This document shows, one piece after another, positions 38,401 through 47,843 of a DNA stretch of 64,000 nt. The notes under the pieces are model-generated. The model saw only the letters and a list, made by a program, of their open reading frames with translations. It was not told the DNA's origin and searched no databases. Source of the DNA: Thalassolituus marinus (lineage in GTDB: Bacteria; Pseudomonadota; Gammaproteobacteria; Pseudomonadales; Oceanobacteraceae); the NCBI RefSeq assembly GCF_020320395.1, contig NZ_JAEDAH010000013.1, positions 33,111-97,110 on the forward strand, written 5' to 3'. The position numbers were made by a program, and so were the translations under genes. The first letter of the stretch is position 1, and every line of letters starts with the position of its first letter.

Positions 38401-38635
38401 TGGTCAGGAAGTAAAGACGATCAACCCCTGCGCGCTCGAAGTCGGCCGCAGACGCCAATGCAGGCTTGATTTCCCATTGCGACAGGCCCTGAGATTCCAA
38501 CAGTGCGATCTCTGCACTCAGCGGCTGGTTCAGAGCAGACTTCAGTTGCAGCTCTCCCAGACCCAATGCCAGCAAATTACTAGAGGCCGTAAGTCCTCCG
38601 GCCAGCATAAGGGTGTTCGCAAGTAGGCGCTTCAT
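35411..38635 (-). CDS. fimV: FimV-family polar pilus assembly/motility protein
   Basis: A 1074-residue protein. It has a signal peptide (about 1-24) and a periplasmic N-terminal FimV domain (LGLGELQLKSALNQPLSAEI). A LysM peptidoglycan-binding domain covers about 172-225 (YKVQKDDTLWEIA). A coiled coil is at about 310-350, and one membrane helix is near 485-505 (IPLAGLGILALIGALVARML). A very long acidic cytoplasmic region follows, ending in the conserved C-terminal TPR-like FimV domain (DLARAYIDMEDVDGARELL). P. aeruginosa FimV places type IV pilus and second-messenger proteins at the pole. The acidic part contains repeated FDLS motifs. Confidence 0.92.
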   Translation of the reverse strand: MKRLLANTLMLAGGLTASSNLLALGLGELQLKSALNQPLSAEIALLESQGLSQWEIKPALASAADFERAGVDRLYFLTKLDFKVEGNRIVVSSREPVNEPFLNFLIELNWPAGRVLREYTVLLDPPTFEEQSIQPLVATPYGATTETVAIQPPAQPAVVNRWESEPAAPGSYKVQKDDTLWEIALATRPDRSVTAQQMMLAIQAENPNAFIGGNINRLKTHQVLSIPDADRVRAVAMGTAVQEVERQNRELNSAAQIDATGRAGKNAVAGTDRSGGEVRLVAPSSSDAESAGASGDVAATLGSGRQQALENDLAIALENVDKSRRENQELRQRLEALEEQINTLQRLITLKDDQLASMQVEPAQTAEDTVQQPEAVVAETEQSVVETEQDAAVESEEAVNEEAQAPVDQVAAGTEEAAVDFNYAGDAEQAAEASEPVAAEAEAAKAAESAEERRQRIAALIAEQEEARRPEPTLVDQMMAQPQIPLAGLGILALIGALVARMLKKRKEAKEEQEDDLLGEELAFAEGDVDAESLEDLDFDDELATGEFDGEPLDELDLGSDEEESEEHFETIAQTEDVISESDIYIAYGKFEQAVDLLTDAIAKEPSRSDLRLKLLEVYVEMDESQLFAAEEGELQKLGDRQASEQAEIMRNRLSSPLAPLAGSDASDIADGGLSLDDDIPSLDDGLGDEFADGIDFGDALDMSGDMSDEAVLAESAEDVELTAVDSGLEEVPTLDLDDGLDFDLSEEAPVLDALDSEEAPLVDAPTEENDSLDFDLSDFDTPAEQVVEEDIPAETNEAAVAESDDALEFDLSSFESPVAEADDSVVELAAEDVAEDEALSLDFALDSDDAASDLEDLLDGKTEGEELSELSFDMEEETGFAAAEEDDLQALEDELTALSGDDAVVAEEAPVVTEGGFDFSADMDDLDSDLGGLDDADIPLAEETVADEASAFDVADLEELAGADEDLLALDDSAETDVDIPQIDEVIEDRVEPVVPDDLDISTGEIDLDELAAAEDEFDFLAGTDECATKLDLARAYIDMEDVDGARELLQEVVQEGSDQQKAEARELMDSLS

Positions 38636-38850
38636 TGGTGCTTCCTTGTTATCTTCGGCGATTCTTCGCCTGTGTAGTATCGAAAACCGATTTTCCAGAT
38701 GTTCCTAACCCAGCTTACTTATAGATTCCATTCATAAGCGGACATAAGTATCAAATATAAAAAAGCTTTACGCAATGTTTTGCCTGCCCGAGTCAGAGAC
38801 AAATCCGATACGAAATAAGGGGTTAGATCACATTTTAGAGAAAATGTATG

Positions 38851-38876
38851 AAAAAACGGGGCCTTAGCCCCGTTTC
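38851..38876 (-). terminator. Terminator of asd
   Basis: AAACGGGGC at 38854-38862 pairs with GCCCCGTTT at 38867-38875 across 4 nt, with a T-run on the minus strand. The gap 38636-38890 between fimV and asd holds no other feature I can support. Confidence 0.9.
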
Positions 38877-38890
38877 TCCGACAACTCTGC

Positions 38891-40024
38891 TCAACCGAGC
38901 AGGATGCGCAACATACGTCGCAGAGGCTCTGCAGCCCCCCATAATAGCTGGTCACCGACCGTAAACGCAGAGATATACTCTGGTCCCATGGTCAGCTTAC
39001 GGATACGACCAACCGGAATGCTCAGCGTGCCGGTTACCTTAGCCGGAGTCAGCTCCTGCATGCTCGCCTCACGCTCATTAGGAATCACCTTCACCCAGTC
39101 GTTATGGGCGGCAAGAATCGCTTCGATCTCACTGACAGGCAGATCCTGCTTCAGTTTCATGGTGATCGCCTGAGAGTGACAACGCATCGCGCCGACACGC
39201 ACACAGATACCATCAACCGGGATCTGATCATCGCTGCGACCCATGATTTTGTTGGCTTCTACCTGAGCCTTCCATTCTTCACGACTCTGACCGGATTCCA
39301 GTTGCGAGTCGATGTAAGGAATCAGACTGCCCGCCAGTGGTGCGCCAAACTGCGCAGTTGGCATGTCATCGCTGCGAATGAAGTCTGCTACCTGGCGATC
39401 GATATCCAGAATCGCGCTTGCCGGATCGGCCAGTTTGTCCTGTACGTTAGCGTGCACGGCCCCCATCTGACTGATCAGCTCACGCATATTCTGCGCACCC
39501 GCACCAGATGCTGCCTGATAGGTCATCGGAGCAACCCACTCCACCAGACCTTTCTCGAACAGACCGCCCAGAGCCAGCAACAGCAGACTCACGGTACAGT
39601 TACCACCAACGTAGGTTTTCACACCGTTGGCGATACCGTCTTTGATCACATTCAGGTTAACCGGATCCAGCACGATAATCGCATCATCCGCCATACGCAG
39701 CGAAGATGCCGCATCAATCCAGTAACCGTTCCAGCCAGCTTCGCGCAGTTTCGGATAAACGGCTTTGGTGTAATCGCCACCCTGACAGGTGATGATAACG
39801 TCCTGAGCTTTCAGCGCATCGATATCAAAAGCATCTTCCAGTACGCCACAATCTTTACCGGCGCCCTTTCCATCCAAAACCCGCGGAGCAGGCAGACCTT
39901 TCTGAGAGGTGGTGAAAAACACCGGCTCGATCAGATCAAAGTCTTTTTCTTCCTGCATACGCTGCATCAGCACGGAACCGACCATGCCGCGCCAGCCAAC
40001 CAGACCTACTTTTTGCATTGCCAT
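38891..40024 (-). CDS. asd: Aspartate-semialdehyde dehydrogenase
   Basis: A 377-residue NADPH enzyme that reduces aspartyl phosphate in the lysine/threonine/methionine pathway. It begins [19 protein letters not shown] (Rossmann). The nucleophile cysteine is in [12 protein letters not shown]. The length fits the E. coli-type rather than the shorter Gram-positive type. AAGAGG lies upstream of the ATG at 40024. It follows leuB by three bases, as in Pseudomonas. Confidence 0.96.
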   Translation of the reverse strand: MAMQKVGLVGWRGMVGSVLMQRMQEEKDFDLIEPVFFTTSQKGLPAPRVLDGKGAGKDCGVLEDAFDIDALKAQDVIITCQGGDYTKAVYPKLREAGWNGYWIDAASSLRMADDAIIVLDPVNLNVIKDGIANGVKTYVGGNCTVSLLLLALGGLFEKGLVEWVAPMTYQAASGAGAQNMRELISQMGAVHANVQDKLADPASAILDIDRQVADFIRSDDMPTAQFGAPLAGSLIPYIDSQLESGQSREEWKAQVEANKIMGRSDDQIPVDGICVRVGAMRCHSQAITMKLKQDLPVSEIEAILAAHNDWVKVIPNEREASMQELTPAKVTGTLSIPVGRIRKLTMGPEYISAFTVGDQLLWGAAEPLRRMLRILLG

Positions 40025-40027
40025 AAC

Positions 40028-41113
40028 TTAAACCTCTTGCAAGGCAGCGACGACCGCCTCACCCATTTCTTCAGTACTTACTTTAGTCATGCCTGCAGAG
40101 AAAATGTCTGCGGTACGCAGACCCTTATCCAGCACTTTGCTTACTGCCACTTCAATTGCATCTGCCGCTGCCACTTCACCCAGCGAGTAGCGCAACATCA
40201 TGGATGCAGACAGAATGGTGGCCAGCGGGTTAGCAATCCCCTGACCAGCGATGTCCGGTGCAGAACCGTGGCATGGCTCATACATACCCTTGTTGTCTTT
40301 ATCCAGAGACGCAGACGGCAGCATACCAATGGAGCCAGTCAGCATCGCTGCAGCGTCAGACAGAATATCACCGAACATGTTGCCGGTAACCATCACGTCG
40401 AACTGCTTAGGTGCACGTACCAGCTGCATCGCAGCGTTATCAACGTACATGTGCGACAGCTCAACCTCTGGGTACTCTTTACCCACCTCTTCCAGGATTT
40501 CACGCCACAGTACGGTTACTTCCAGTACGTTGGCTTTATCGACAGAGCACAGTTTCTTGTTGCGCTTCATCGCTGACTGGAACGCTACGTGAGCAATACG
40601 TTTGATTTCAGACTCGCTGTAAACGTAGGTGTTGTAACCTTCACGCTCACCGTTTTCCAGAGTACGGATACCACGTGGCTTGCCGAAGTAAATACCACCA
40701 GTCAGCTCACGCACGATGAGGATATCCAGACCAGAAACCACTTCTGGTTTCAGGGAAGACGCATCCGCCAGCTGTGGGTACAGGATGGCAGGACGCAGGT
40801 TGCCGAACAGTTCCAGACCAGAACGCAGACCCAGCAGGCCCTTTTCCGGACGCAGTTCACGATCTTCGAGGTTATCCCATTTAGGACCACCCACCGCACC
40901 CAGCAGAATGGCGTCGGCGGCACGGGCTTTATCCATGGTTTCTTCTGGCAGAGGTGTACCGTGAACGTCATAGGCGGAACCACCCACCAGACCGTCCACC
41001 AGCTCCAGGCCGAGGGAGAATTTTTCGTTGGCCAGTTTCAGAACCTTAACGGCTTCTGCAACGATTTCCGGGCCAATACCGTCACCCGGCAGAATCAGAA
41101 TATTTTTAGACAT
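40028..41113 (-). CDS. leuB: 3-isopropylmalate dehydrogenase
   Basis: A 361-residue enzyme that oxidises and decarboxylates 3-isopropylmalate in leucine synthesis. [12 protein letters not shown] opens the protein, and the NAD site is near [15 protein letters not shown]. The ATG at 41113 is preceded by GGAAAAC; a longer reading to 41143 would run into the repeat element and is rejected. Confidence 0.97.
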   Translation of the reverse strand: MSKNILILPGDGIGPEIVAEAVKVLKLANEKFSLGLELVDGLVGGSAYDVHGTPLPEETMDKARAADAILLGAVGGPKWDNLEDRELRPEKGLLGLRSGLELFGNLRPAILYPQLADASSLKPEVVSGLDILIVRELTGGIYFGKPRGIRTLENGEREGYNTYVYSESEIKRIAHVAFQSAMKRNKKLCSVDKANVLEVTVLWREILEEVGKEYPEVELSHMYVDNAAMQLVRAPKQFDVMVTGNMFGDILSDAAAMLTGSIGMLPSASLDKDNKGMYEPCHGSAPDIAGQGIANPLATILSASMMLRYSLGEVAAADAIEVAVSKVLDKGLRTADIFSAGMTKVSTEEMGEAVVAALQEV

Positions 41114-41126
41114 TTTGTTTTCCAAG

Positions 41127-41156
41127 TCAGACGTCAGACGCAAGACGTCTGACGTT
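41127..41156. repeat. Heptamer tandem repeat forming a hairpin between leuD and leuB
   Basis: Four adjacent 7-mers of the form NNGACGY (CAGACGT, CAGACGC, AAGACGT, CTGACGT) occupy 41129-41156. The run also forms a perfect 10-bp stem, GTCAGACGTC at 41127-41136 with GACGTCTGAC at 41145-41154, and an 8-nt loop. It lies just upstream of the leuB ribosome site. Confidence 0.7.
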
Positions 41157-41190
41157 TATCAATTCTATTTAACGTCGACGACCGTAAATA

Positions 41191-41832
41191 TCAGGCGCCG
41201 AACAACCACGGCGCAGAAGCACGACGCTTCTCTTCATAGGCACGAATATCATCCGCGTCCTGCAGTGTCAGACCAATATCATCCAGACCGTTGAGCAGAC
41301 AGTGCTTACGGAAAGCATCTACTTCGAACGGAATTTCCTGGCCTTCCGGCGTGCGAATAACCTGAGCCGCCAGATCAACGGTCAGCTCATAACCTTCATT
41401 CGCAGCCACGGCTTTGAACAGGTCGTCGACGATTTTCTCATCCAGCACGATTGGCAACAGGCCATTCTTGAAGCTGTTGTTGAAGAAAATATCGGCGTAG
41501 CTCGGCGCGATAATGGCTCGAAAACCAAAGTCTTCCAGCGCCCATGGCGCGTGCTCACGACTGGAGCCACAACCAAAGTTTTCACGTGCCAGCAGCACAG
41601 AAGCGCCCTGATAGCGTGGCTTATTCAGCACGAAGTCCGGGTTCAGCGGACGACCGGAGTTATCGGCGTCCGGCTGGCCTTCATCCAGGTAACGCAGCTC
41701 GTCAAACAGGTTCGGGCCAAAACCAGAACGCTTGATCGATTTCAGAAACTGCTTAGGAATGATCATATCGGTATCGATATTCGGGCGATCCATCGGAGCC
41801 ACGATACCTGAGAGTACGGTAAATGGTTTCAT
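41191..41832 (-). CDS. leuD: 3-isopropylmalate dehydratase small subunit
   Basis: A 213-residue subunit of isopropylmalate isomerase. [16 protein letters not shown] is the substrate-binding signature of aconitase-swivel domains. It works with LeuC, encoded 12 bp upstream. A 77-bp gap with a hairpin separates it from leuB. Confidence 0.97.
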   Translation of the reverse strand: MKPFTVLSGIVAPMDRPNIDTDMIIPKQFLKSIKRSGFGPNLFDELRYLDEGQPDADNSGRPLNPDFVLNKPRYQGASVLLARENFGCGSSREHAPWALEDFGFRAIIAPSYADIFFNNSFKNGLLPIVLDEKIVDDLFKAVAANEGYELTVDLAAQVIRTPEGQEIPFEVDAFRKHCLLNGLDDIGLTLQDADDIRAYEEKRRASAPWLFGA

Positions 41833-41844
41833 GTTCTGCTCCTG

Positions 41845-43263
41845 TTAGAATTCGCGTACATCGACGAAGTGACCAGCAATCGCAGCGGCTGCAGCCATTG
41901 CCGGGCTGACCAGATGCGTACGACCGCCGTAACCCTGACGACCTTCGAAGTTACGATTAGACGTAGACGCACAATGCTCGCCGTTACCCAGTTTGTCGGC
42001 ATTCATCGCCAGACACATGGAGCAACCCGGCTCACGCCATTCAAAGCCAGCTTCTTCAAAGATCTTATCCAGACCTTCGGCTTCCGCCTGCTCTTTCACC
42101 AGACCTGAACCCGGCACCACCAGCGCCTGTTTCAGGGTAGCGGCAACCTTACGGCCTTTTGCGACTTCCGCAGCAGCGCGCAGGTCTTCAATACGGGAGT
42201 TGGTGCAGGAACCAATAAATACGCGATCCAGCTGAATGTCCGTCATTTTCTGACCGGCTTTCAGACCCATGTATTCGTACGCACGAGTAAAGGCAGAACG
42301 CTCAACATCGTCTTTGGCATCGTCCAGTGTCGGTACACTGCCATCAATGGTCGTAACCATTTCCGGAGACGTACCCCAGGTAACCTGAGGCTTGATATCT
42401 TCGGCGCGAATCTCAACCACTTTGTCGAACACGGCGTCATCGTCAGATACCAGATCTTTCCATGCTGCCAGTGCCATATCCCACTGCTCGCCTTTCGGTG
42501 CGTATGGACGGCCTTTAACGTATTCAGCGGTCTTCTCATCGAATGCCACCATACCGACACGGGCACCCGCTTCGATCGCCATGTTACACATGGTCATACG
42601 GGCTTCCATGCTCAGCGAGCGGATAGCAGAACCACCAAATTCCATCGCAGTACCATTACCACCAGCAGTACCAATCACACCGATAATGTGCAGGACAACG
42701 TCTTTACCGGTAATACCCTTACCCAACTCACCTTCTACACGGATCAGCAGGTTTTTCATTTTGCGCTGAATCAGACACTGAGTAGCCATTACGTGCTCAA
42801 CCTCAGAGGTACCGATACCGTGCGCCAGTGCAGCAAATGCACCGTGCGTCGCGGTGTGGGAGTCACCACACACAACGGTCATACCTGGCAGTGTTGCCCC
42901 CTGCTCAGGACCAACAACGTGTACGATGCCCTGACGCTTATCCTGCATCTTGAATTCGGTGATGCCGAAATCGTCGCAGTTCTCGTCCAGGGTTTTCACC
43001 TGAATCAGAGATACCGGGTCTTTGATACCAGCGATACCGGAGGCACGCTCAACGGATGTGGTTGGTACGTTGTGATCCGGCGTTGCCAGGTTGGCATCCA
43101 GACGCCACGGCTTACGGCCTGCAATACGCAGACCTTCGAATGCCTGTGGAGACGTTACTTCGTGCAGCAACTGGCGATCGATATAAATTAACGCAGTGCC
43201 ATCATCACGTTCTTTTACAACGTGCTGTTCCCAGAGTTTGTCGTACAGGGTTTTCCCGGCCAT
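41845..43263 (-). CDS. leuC: 3-isopropylmalate dehydratase large subunit
   Basis: A 472-residue [4Fe-4S] subunit of isopropylmalate isomerase. Cluster cysteines are in [14 protein letters not shown] and [11 protein letters not shown]. It is the first gene of the leuCDB-asd cluster and diverges from a LysR regulator. GAGGAAC lies upstream of the ATG. Confidence 0.97.
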   Translation of the reverse strand: MAGKTLYDKLWEQHVVKERDDGTALIYIDRQLLHEVTSPQAFEGLRIAGRKPWRLDANLATPDHNVPTTSVERASGIAGIKDPVSLIQVKTLDENCDDFGITEFKMQDKRQGIVHVVGPEQGATLPGMTVVCGDSHTATHGAFAALAHGIGTSEVEHVMATQCLIQRKMKNLLIRVEGELGKGITGKDVVLHIIGVIGTAGGNGTAMEFGGSAIRSLSMEARMTMCNMAIEAGARVGMVAFDEKTAEYVKGRPYAPKGEQWDMALAAWKDLVSDDDAVFDKVVEIRAEDIKPQVTWGTSPEMVTTIDGSVPTLDDAKDDVERSAFTRAYEYMGLKAGQKMTDIQLDRVFIGSCTNSRIEDLRAAAEVAKGRKVAATLKQALVVPGSGLVKEQAEAEGLDKIFEEAGFEWREPGCSMCLAMNADKLGNGEHCASTSNRNFEGRQGYGGRTHLVSPAMAAAAAIAGHFVDVREF

Positions 43264-43341
43264 GGGGAGTTCCTCTCGTTATCAGGTCTTATCAAGCTTT
43301 AATCAGTTGCCTAAGGATACGCCTTCTGTTAAACAACTCAA

Positions 43342-43365
43342 ATTCATATTATTTCTAGTTTGAAT
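43342..43365. promoter_or_regulatory. Candidate LysR-type operator between leuC and the regulator
   Basis: ATTCA at 43342-43346 and TGAAT at 43361-43365 form a dyad across 14 nt, in the 119-bp divergent space. On the minus strand a TAATAT between the arms could be a leuC -10 element. LysR-type regulators commonly bind such dyads upstream of divergent targets. The call is inferred. Confidence 0.4.
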
Positions 43366-43382
43366 TCCAAAAAGGAATACCA

Positions 43383-44297
43383 ATGGATACACAAGGGCTC
43401 AGAGCATTTCTCGCTGTAGCGGAACAACAGTCGTTCTCCAGTGCTGCCGAGCAATTGCACCTGACACAATCTGCAGTCAGCAAACGCATCCAGCAACTGG
43501 AATCGCAGTTGAATACTGCCTTATTCGATCGCCATAACCGCACCATCAGCCTCACAGAAGCTGGCTTCTCGTTGCTGCCCAAGGCGCGACAGATTCTGGA
43601 TCTGGTGGCCGACACAGAATTACAGCTGATGAACCTTGATGGCGAGGTATCCGGCGTACTGTCGCTGGCGACAAGTCATCACATTGGTTTACACCGCTTA
43701 CCACCGGTACTCAGAGAGTTCACCGCACGCTATCCGAAGGCACATATCAATCTGTCCTTTATGGGGTCTGAACGTGCTTATCAGGCCATTGCAGCCCGTC
43801 AGGTCGAGCTGGCACTGACAACACTGGATGCTGATATGGCAATGCCGGACGCCATGCAAACAAAACACCTGTGGAACGACACCATGATCTGCGTCTGCGG
43901 TAACGCCCACCCCCTGGCGAAACGCTCTGCCTCCCTGACACTGGAAGATCTGTCAGCTGCGCCCGCTATTCTGCCGGAGCCGGACACCATCACCTTTCAG
44001 CTGGTTGAGCGGGTATTCCGCCAGGCAGGTCTGACGTTACAGGCCCCCATGCCAACCAACTACCTTGAAACCATCAAGATGATGGTTTCGGTGGGTATGG
44101 GCTGGAGTCTGCTACCGGAAAGCATGCTCGACCACCAGCTCACCCCGCTGCACTGGCCAGCGGCGGAGGTGACACGGGAACTGGGACTGGTAAGACTGCA
44201 GCACAGAACCCTGAGCAATGCGGCACGAGCCTTTATTGATATCCTGCAAAAGGACTCACCCGCCATTGACGCAGAACAAGCCGGATTACAGGCATAA
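43383..44297 (+). CDS. LysR-family regulator, probably of the leu genes
   Basis: A 304-residue LysR regulator. The N-terminal winged helix-turn-helix (FLAVAEQQSFSSAAEQLHLTQSAVSKRIQQLE, described by position about 9-40) is followed by a substrate-binding domain. It is divergent from leuC, as for the LysR gene next to leuC in Pseudomonas, so leucine or isopropylmalate is the likely effector. AAGGAAT precedes the ATG. Confidence 0.88.
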   Translation: MDTQGLRAFLAVAEQQSFSSAAEQLHLTQSAVSKRIQQLESQLNTALFDRHNRTISLTEAGFSLLPKARQILDLVADTELQLMNLDGEVSGVLSLATSHHIGLHRLPPVLREFTARYPKAHINLSFMGSERAYQAIAARQVELALTTLDADMAMPDAMQTKHLWNDTMICVCGNAHPLAKRSASLTLEDLSAAPAILPEPDTITFQLVERVFRQAGLTLQAPMPTNYLETIKMMVSVGMGWSLLPESMLDHQLTPLHWPAAEVTRELGLVRLQHRTLSNAARAFIDILQKDSPAIDAEQAGLQA

Positions 44298-44346
44298 CCG
44301 CTAGTGTTAAGTTATCGCTATCGTCATCAGGAACAGGGAGACCGCC

Positions 44347-45267
44347 ATGCTCGACATCAATCACATTCTGGTTGTTCTGGACAATGAACACCCGGAGCAA
44401 ATCGCACTGGACCGTGCCATCTGGCTGGCCTCCTCACTGGACGCAGACCTGACACTGATGACGTCCACCTACGAAAGCTACTGCGAAGACGGCTCCACAC
44501 TGGATACCGATACCCGCGAGCGCATTAAACAGGCACTGCTGCATAAAGCCGAACAGTGGCTGAACAGCCTTGCCCCCGAAACCGGGGAACTGAAGGTGTC
44601 CTGCGAAGTTCACTGGCAGAAACACCTGCACGATGCAGTGATGGAATCCATGCGTCACAACGACTACGACCTGGTGATCAAAGGCACTCAGCCACACGGC
44701 ATCATGGACCGTATTTTCACCCACACCGACTGGAACCTGATGCGTCATTGCCCGGCGCCGGTGATGCTGGTTAAGTCTGCCCGTCCGTGGCAGCACAATC
44801 GTGTTCTGGCTGCCATTGATGCAACCTCTTCAGATCAGGGCCATCAGCTGATTAATGACAACATTTTGTCGTACGCCGAGCACTTATCCGATCACTTCGA
44901 AACCGATCTGCATCTGGCTAACTCTTACCCACTGGTATCGGTGGCTTTTGCCATGGTGCCGGAAGTCACTGCACCGGATGACATACAGAAATACATTACA
45001 GAACAACACGAAGAAGCGTGCGAAGGCTGGGCGAAGAAATTCAGTATTCAGCCAGACCACGTGCATATCGGCGAAGGTGATGCCGATAGCGTGGTTGCCA
45101 GCATCTGCGACGACATTGAAGCGGATGTGGTCGTCGTTGGCACCGTTGGCCGTGAAGGGCTGGCAGGTGTACTGATTGGCAATACGGCGGAATCGCTGGT
45201 CGACAAGGTGAACTGTGACGTTATCGTCATTAAACCATCTGATGGTGTGCGCCCGGACGCCGACTGA
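44347..45267 (+). CDS. uspE: Tandem universal stress protein UspE
   Basis: A 306-residue protein with two Usp domains (about 1-145 and 155-300). The second carries the ATP-binding pattern GTVGREGLAGVLIGNTAESL and ends VIVIKPS. The first is less complete (GTQPHGIMDRIFTHTDWNLMRHCP). This is the UspE layout, linked in E. coli to stress survival and motility. GGGAG precedes the ATG. A strong hairpin follows its stop. Confidence 0.88.
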   Translation: MLDINHILVVLDNEHPEQIALDRAIWLASSLDADLTLMTSTYESYCEDGSTLDTDTRERIKQALLHKAEQWLNSLAPETGELKVSCEVHWQKHLHDAVMESMRHNDYDLVIKGTQPHGIMDRIFTHTDWNLMRHCPAPVMLVKSARPWQHNRVLAAIDATSSDQGHQLINDNILSYAEHLSDHFETDLHLANSYPLVSVAFAMVPEVTAPDDIQKYITEQHEEACEGWAKKFSIQPDHVHIGEGDADSVVASICDDIEADVVVVGTVGREGLAGVLIGNTAESLVDKVNCDVIVIKPSDGVRPDAD

Positions 45268-45280
45268 CGCTGCCACTCCG

Positions 45281-45310
45281 AATGGTATCTGCTACCCTGC
45301 AGATACCATT
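45281..45310. repeat. Perfect 12-bp hairpin between uspE and the flavodoxin-like gene
   Basis: AATGGTATCTGC at 45281-45292 pairs with GCAGATACCATT at 45299-45310 across a 6-nt loop. There is no T-tract, so it is not a canonical terminator. It ends 18 nt before the next start codon and would lie in the leader of that gene. Confidence 0.65.
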
Positions 45311-45328
45311 GCGCTCTGATAAATCTCC

Positions 45329-45805
45329 ATGACCACCTACGAACAACGCACTCTGCTGATTGTTGCCCACACCCCATCCGACAACCTTCAGCGCCTGCTG
45401 ACTCAGTGTAAACAGGCGTTTGCAGATGCCAACTGTGAACAGACCCGCCTGATTACTCGCAATTGTGCCGATACTCACCCGCAGGACATTCTGCAGGCCC
45501 AGGCCATCATTCTGCTGACCCCGGAAAACCTTGGTTATATGAGTGGTGCGATGAAAGACGTCTTCGACCGTATTTACTACCCCTGCCTGGAACAGACACA
45601 GGGACTGCCCTGTGCGGCGATTGTACGGGCCGGGCATGACGGCACCGGCACCTGTCGCGCATTACAAACCATTACTACGGGGTTACGCTGGCGCTGGGTA
45701 CAGGAGCCACTGGTACTGCGCGGAGACTGGCAGGAAGACTTTATGACACACGCAGGCGAGCTGACCACTGCCATGGCCATGGCGCTGGATCAGGGCATTA
45801 TCTGA
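45329..45805 (+). CDS. Flavodoxin-fold protein (NAD(P)H reductase family)
   Basis: A 158-residue protein with a flavodoxin fold. [17 protein letters not shown] is the phosphate-binding first loop, and [27 protein letters not shown] is the second FMN loop of the NADPH-dependent FMN reductase/flavodoxin group. The first loop lacks the usual S/T-rich sequence in part. It probably acts as an oxidoreductase. It ends at a bidirectional terminator facing prpE. Confidence 0.75.
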   Translation: MTTYEQRTLLIVAHTPSDNLQRLLTQCKQAFADANCEQTRLITRNCADTHPQDILQAQAIILLTPENLGYMSGAMKDVFDRIYYPCLEQTQGLPCAAIVRAGHDGTGTCRALQTITTGLRWRWVQEPLVLRGDWQEDFMTHAGELTTAMAMALDQGII

Positions 45806-45821
45806 CCAGCACACGATCAAT

Positions 45822-45850
45822 AAAAACGGGAGCAAGTGCTCCCGTTTTTT
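45822..45850. terminator. Bidirectional terminator between the flavodoxin-like gene and prpE
   Basis: AAAACGGGAGC at 45823-45833 pairs with GCTCCCGTTTT, with a short loop and A/T tracts on both sides. It serves two convergent genes. Confidence 0.9.
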
Positions 45851-45867
45851 ATTACTGGCTTACACGC

Positions 45868-47754
45868 TTAGCGTAAACCTTTCGATGACAGCGTCTGCTC
45901 AATTTCGCCGAGGCAGGCCGGATCATCAATAGTGGATGGTGTCTGGTACTCTTCGTTATTGGCGATATTTCGTAACACCTTACGCAGAATTTTACCGGAG
46001 CGCGTTTTTGGCAGGCGCTGCACAATGACCGCATCGCGGAAACTGGCTACCGCACCGATCTGATCGCGCACCCGCTGTACCAGCTCCTGACGCAGGGTAT
46101 CTTCATCGACATCAACACCGTCTTTCAGCAGCACCAGCCCAAGAGGTTCTTCACCCTTCAGGTCGCTGTGACGACCAATCACCGCACACTCGGCTACCGC
46201 AGAGTGCCCAGCGACGACTTCTTCCATCTCGCCGGTCGACAGACGATGCCCAGCCACGTTGATGATGTCATCAGTACGCCCCAGCACGAACAGATAGTTA
46301 TCATCATCCAGATAACCACCATCACCGGTGATGTAGTAGCCATCGTATGTGCCCAGATAGCCGGCGACAAAGCGATCATGATTGCCCCAGATCGTCGGCA
46401 AGCAACCCGGAGGCAGTGGCAGCTTAATGGCAATACTGCCCTGCTCATTGCGGCCAACCGGCTTACCTTTAGAATCCAGAATCTGAACGTTGTATCCCGG
46501 TGATGGGCGTGTCACAGAACCCGCTTTAACCGCGGTAGGCTCCAGGCCCATGTGGTTACCGGCAATGGCCCAGCCAGTCTCCGTTTGCCACCAGTGGTCT
46601 ACTACCGGACGCTGGATATGTTCAATCACCCAGTCATAGGTCGGTGGATCGAGACGCTCACCGGCCATAAATACGGTTTTCAGCTTGCTCAGATCGTATT
46701 TCTTCGCCAGAGCACAGTCCGGATCTTCCTTACGAATTGCTCGGAACGCCGTAGGAGCAGCAAACAGACCTTTGACACCGTACTCTTCACACACTCGCCA
46801 GAATGAACCAGCATCCGGCGTACGCACCGGCTTACCTTCATAGAAAACGGTAGTACAGCCGGCAATCAGCGGCGCATAGACGATGTACGAATGACCCACG
46901 ACCCAGCCAACATCGGATGCAGCCCAGAACACATCACCAACCTGCATGTCATACACCACTTCCATGCTGTATTTCATCGCGACTGCATGGCCACCGTTAT
47001 CACGCACCACGCCTTTTGGTTTACCAGTGGTTCCTGAGGTGTAAAGAACATACAGTGGATCAGTGGCTTTCACTGTCGCACAATCCGCTGGCTGAGCATG
47101 CCTGAGCGTTTCAGCCCAATCCAGATCACGCCCGGATGTCAGGTCACAGGTCTTCGTATCACGCTGGTAAATCAGACAACAGCCCACCTTATGCGCAGCC
47201 AGATCAATGGCCGCATCCAGAATCGGCTTATATTCGATGACACGATCTACTTCGATACCGCAAGAGGCCGTCATAATTACTTTCGGTTCTGCGTCGTCAA
47301 TCCGCACCGCGAGTTCGTGTGGAGCGAAACCGCCGAAGACCACGGAGTGAACTGCACCGATACGGGCACAAGCCAGCATGGCGATAGCTGCTTCCGGAAT
47401 CATTGGCATATAGACAATAACGCGGTCGCCCTGTTCAACGCCCTGCGCCGCCAGCATACCGGCAGTGCGAGCAACCGCTTCTGTCAGTTCACTGTAGGTA
47501 TAGGTACGTTTGCTTCCAGTAACCGGGGAATCGTAAATCAGGGCTACCTGATCACCGCGACCATTAAGCACGTGATAATCCAGTGCCAGATAAGCGGTAT
47601 TCAGTTCACCATCGACAAACCAGCGATCAATTCCATTGGCGTCTTTTGCCAGAATCTGAGACGGCTCTTTAAACCATTGAATTTTGTCCGCCTGCTTTTT
47701 CCAGAAAGCCTGAGGATGGTCAATTGAGGCCTGATATTCATGTTGGTAACTCAT
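45868..47754 (-). CDS. prpE: Propionyl-CoA synthetase
   Basis: A 628-residue acyl-CoA synthetase of the acetyl-CoA synthetase group. AMP-binding motifs are YTSGTTGKPKG, TETGW, the YITGDGGYLDDD region and KTRSGKILR, whose last lysine is the usual acetylation site. The SYQHEY start and HWWQTETGWAI fit PrpE more closely than Acs. No other methylcitrate-cycle genes (prpBCD) lie nearby, so PrpE here is alone. Acs or a broad short-chain synthetase is the alternative. Confidence 0.87.
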   Translation of the reverse strand: MSYQHEYQASIDHPQAFWKKQADKIQWFKEPSQILAKDANGIDRWFVDGELNTAYLALDYHVLNGRGDQVALIYDSPVTGSKRTYTYSELTEAVARTAGMLAAQGVEQGDRVIVYMPMIPEAAIAMLACARIGAVHSVVFGGFAPHELAVRIDDAEPKVIMTASCGIEVDRVIEYKPILDAAIDLAAHKVGCCLIYQRDTKTCDLTSGRDLDWAETLRHAQPADCATVKATDPLYVLYTSGTTGKPKGVVRDNGGHAVAMKYSMEVVYDMQVGDVFWAASDVGWVVGHSYIVYAPLIAGCTTVFYEGKPVRTPDAGSFWRVCEEYGVKGLFAAPTAFRAIRKEDPDCALAKKYDLSKLKTVFMAGERLDPPTYDWVIEHIQRPVVDHWWQTETGWAIAGNHMGLEPTAVKAGSVTRPSPGYNVQILDSKGKPVGRNEQGSIAIKLPLPPGCLPTIWGNHDRFVAGYLGTYDGYYITGDGGYLDDDNYLFVLGRTDDIINVAGHRLSTGEMEEVVAGHSAVAECAVIGRHSDLKGEEPLGLVLLKDGVDVDEDTLRQELVQRVRDQIGAVASFRDAVIVQRLPKTRSGKILRKVLRNIANNEEYQTPSTIDDPACLGEIEQTLSSKGLR

Positions 47755-47843
47755 ACAAGCTCCCCTTTGTTTTTATTAAATACACCATATGGGAAACAGG
47801 GTTACCCGCACTATTCGACCAAGGGTCATACCACGAAAGTCGA

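Noticed and set aside
38719..38955. 78-codon ORF between fimV and asd
   Set aside because: It runs through the asd terminator hairpin and the 3' end of asd, with no ribosome site.
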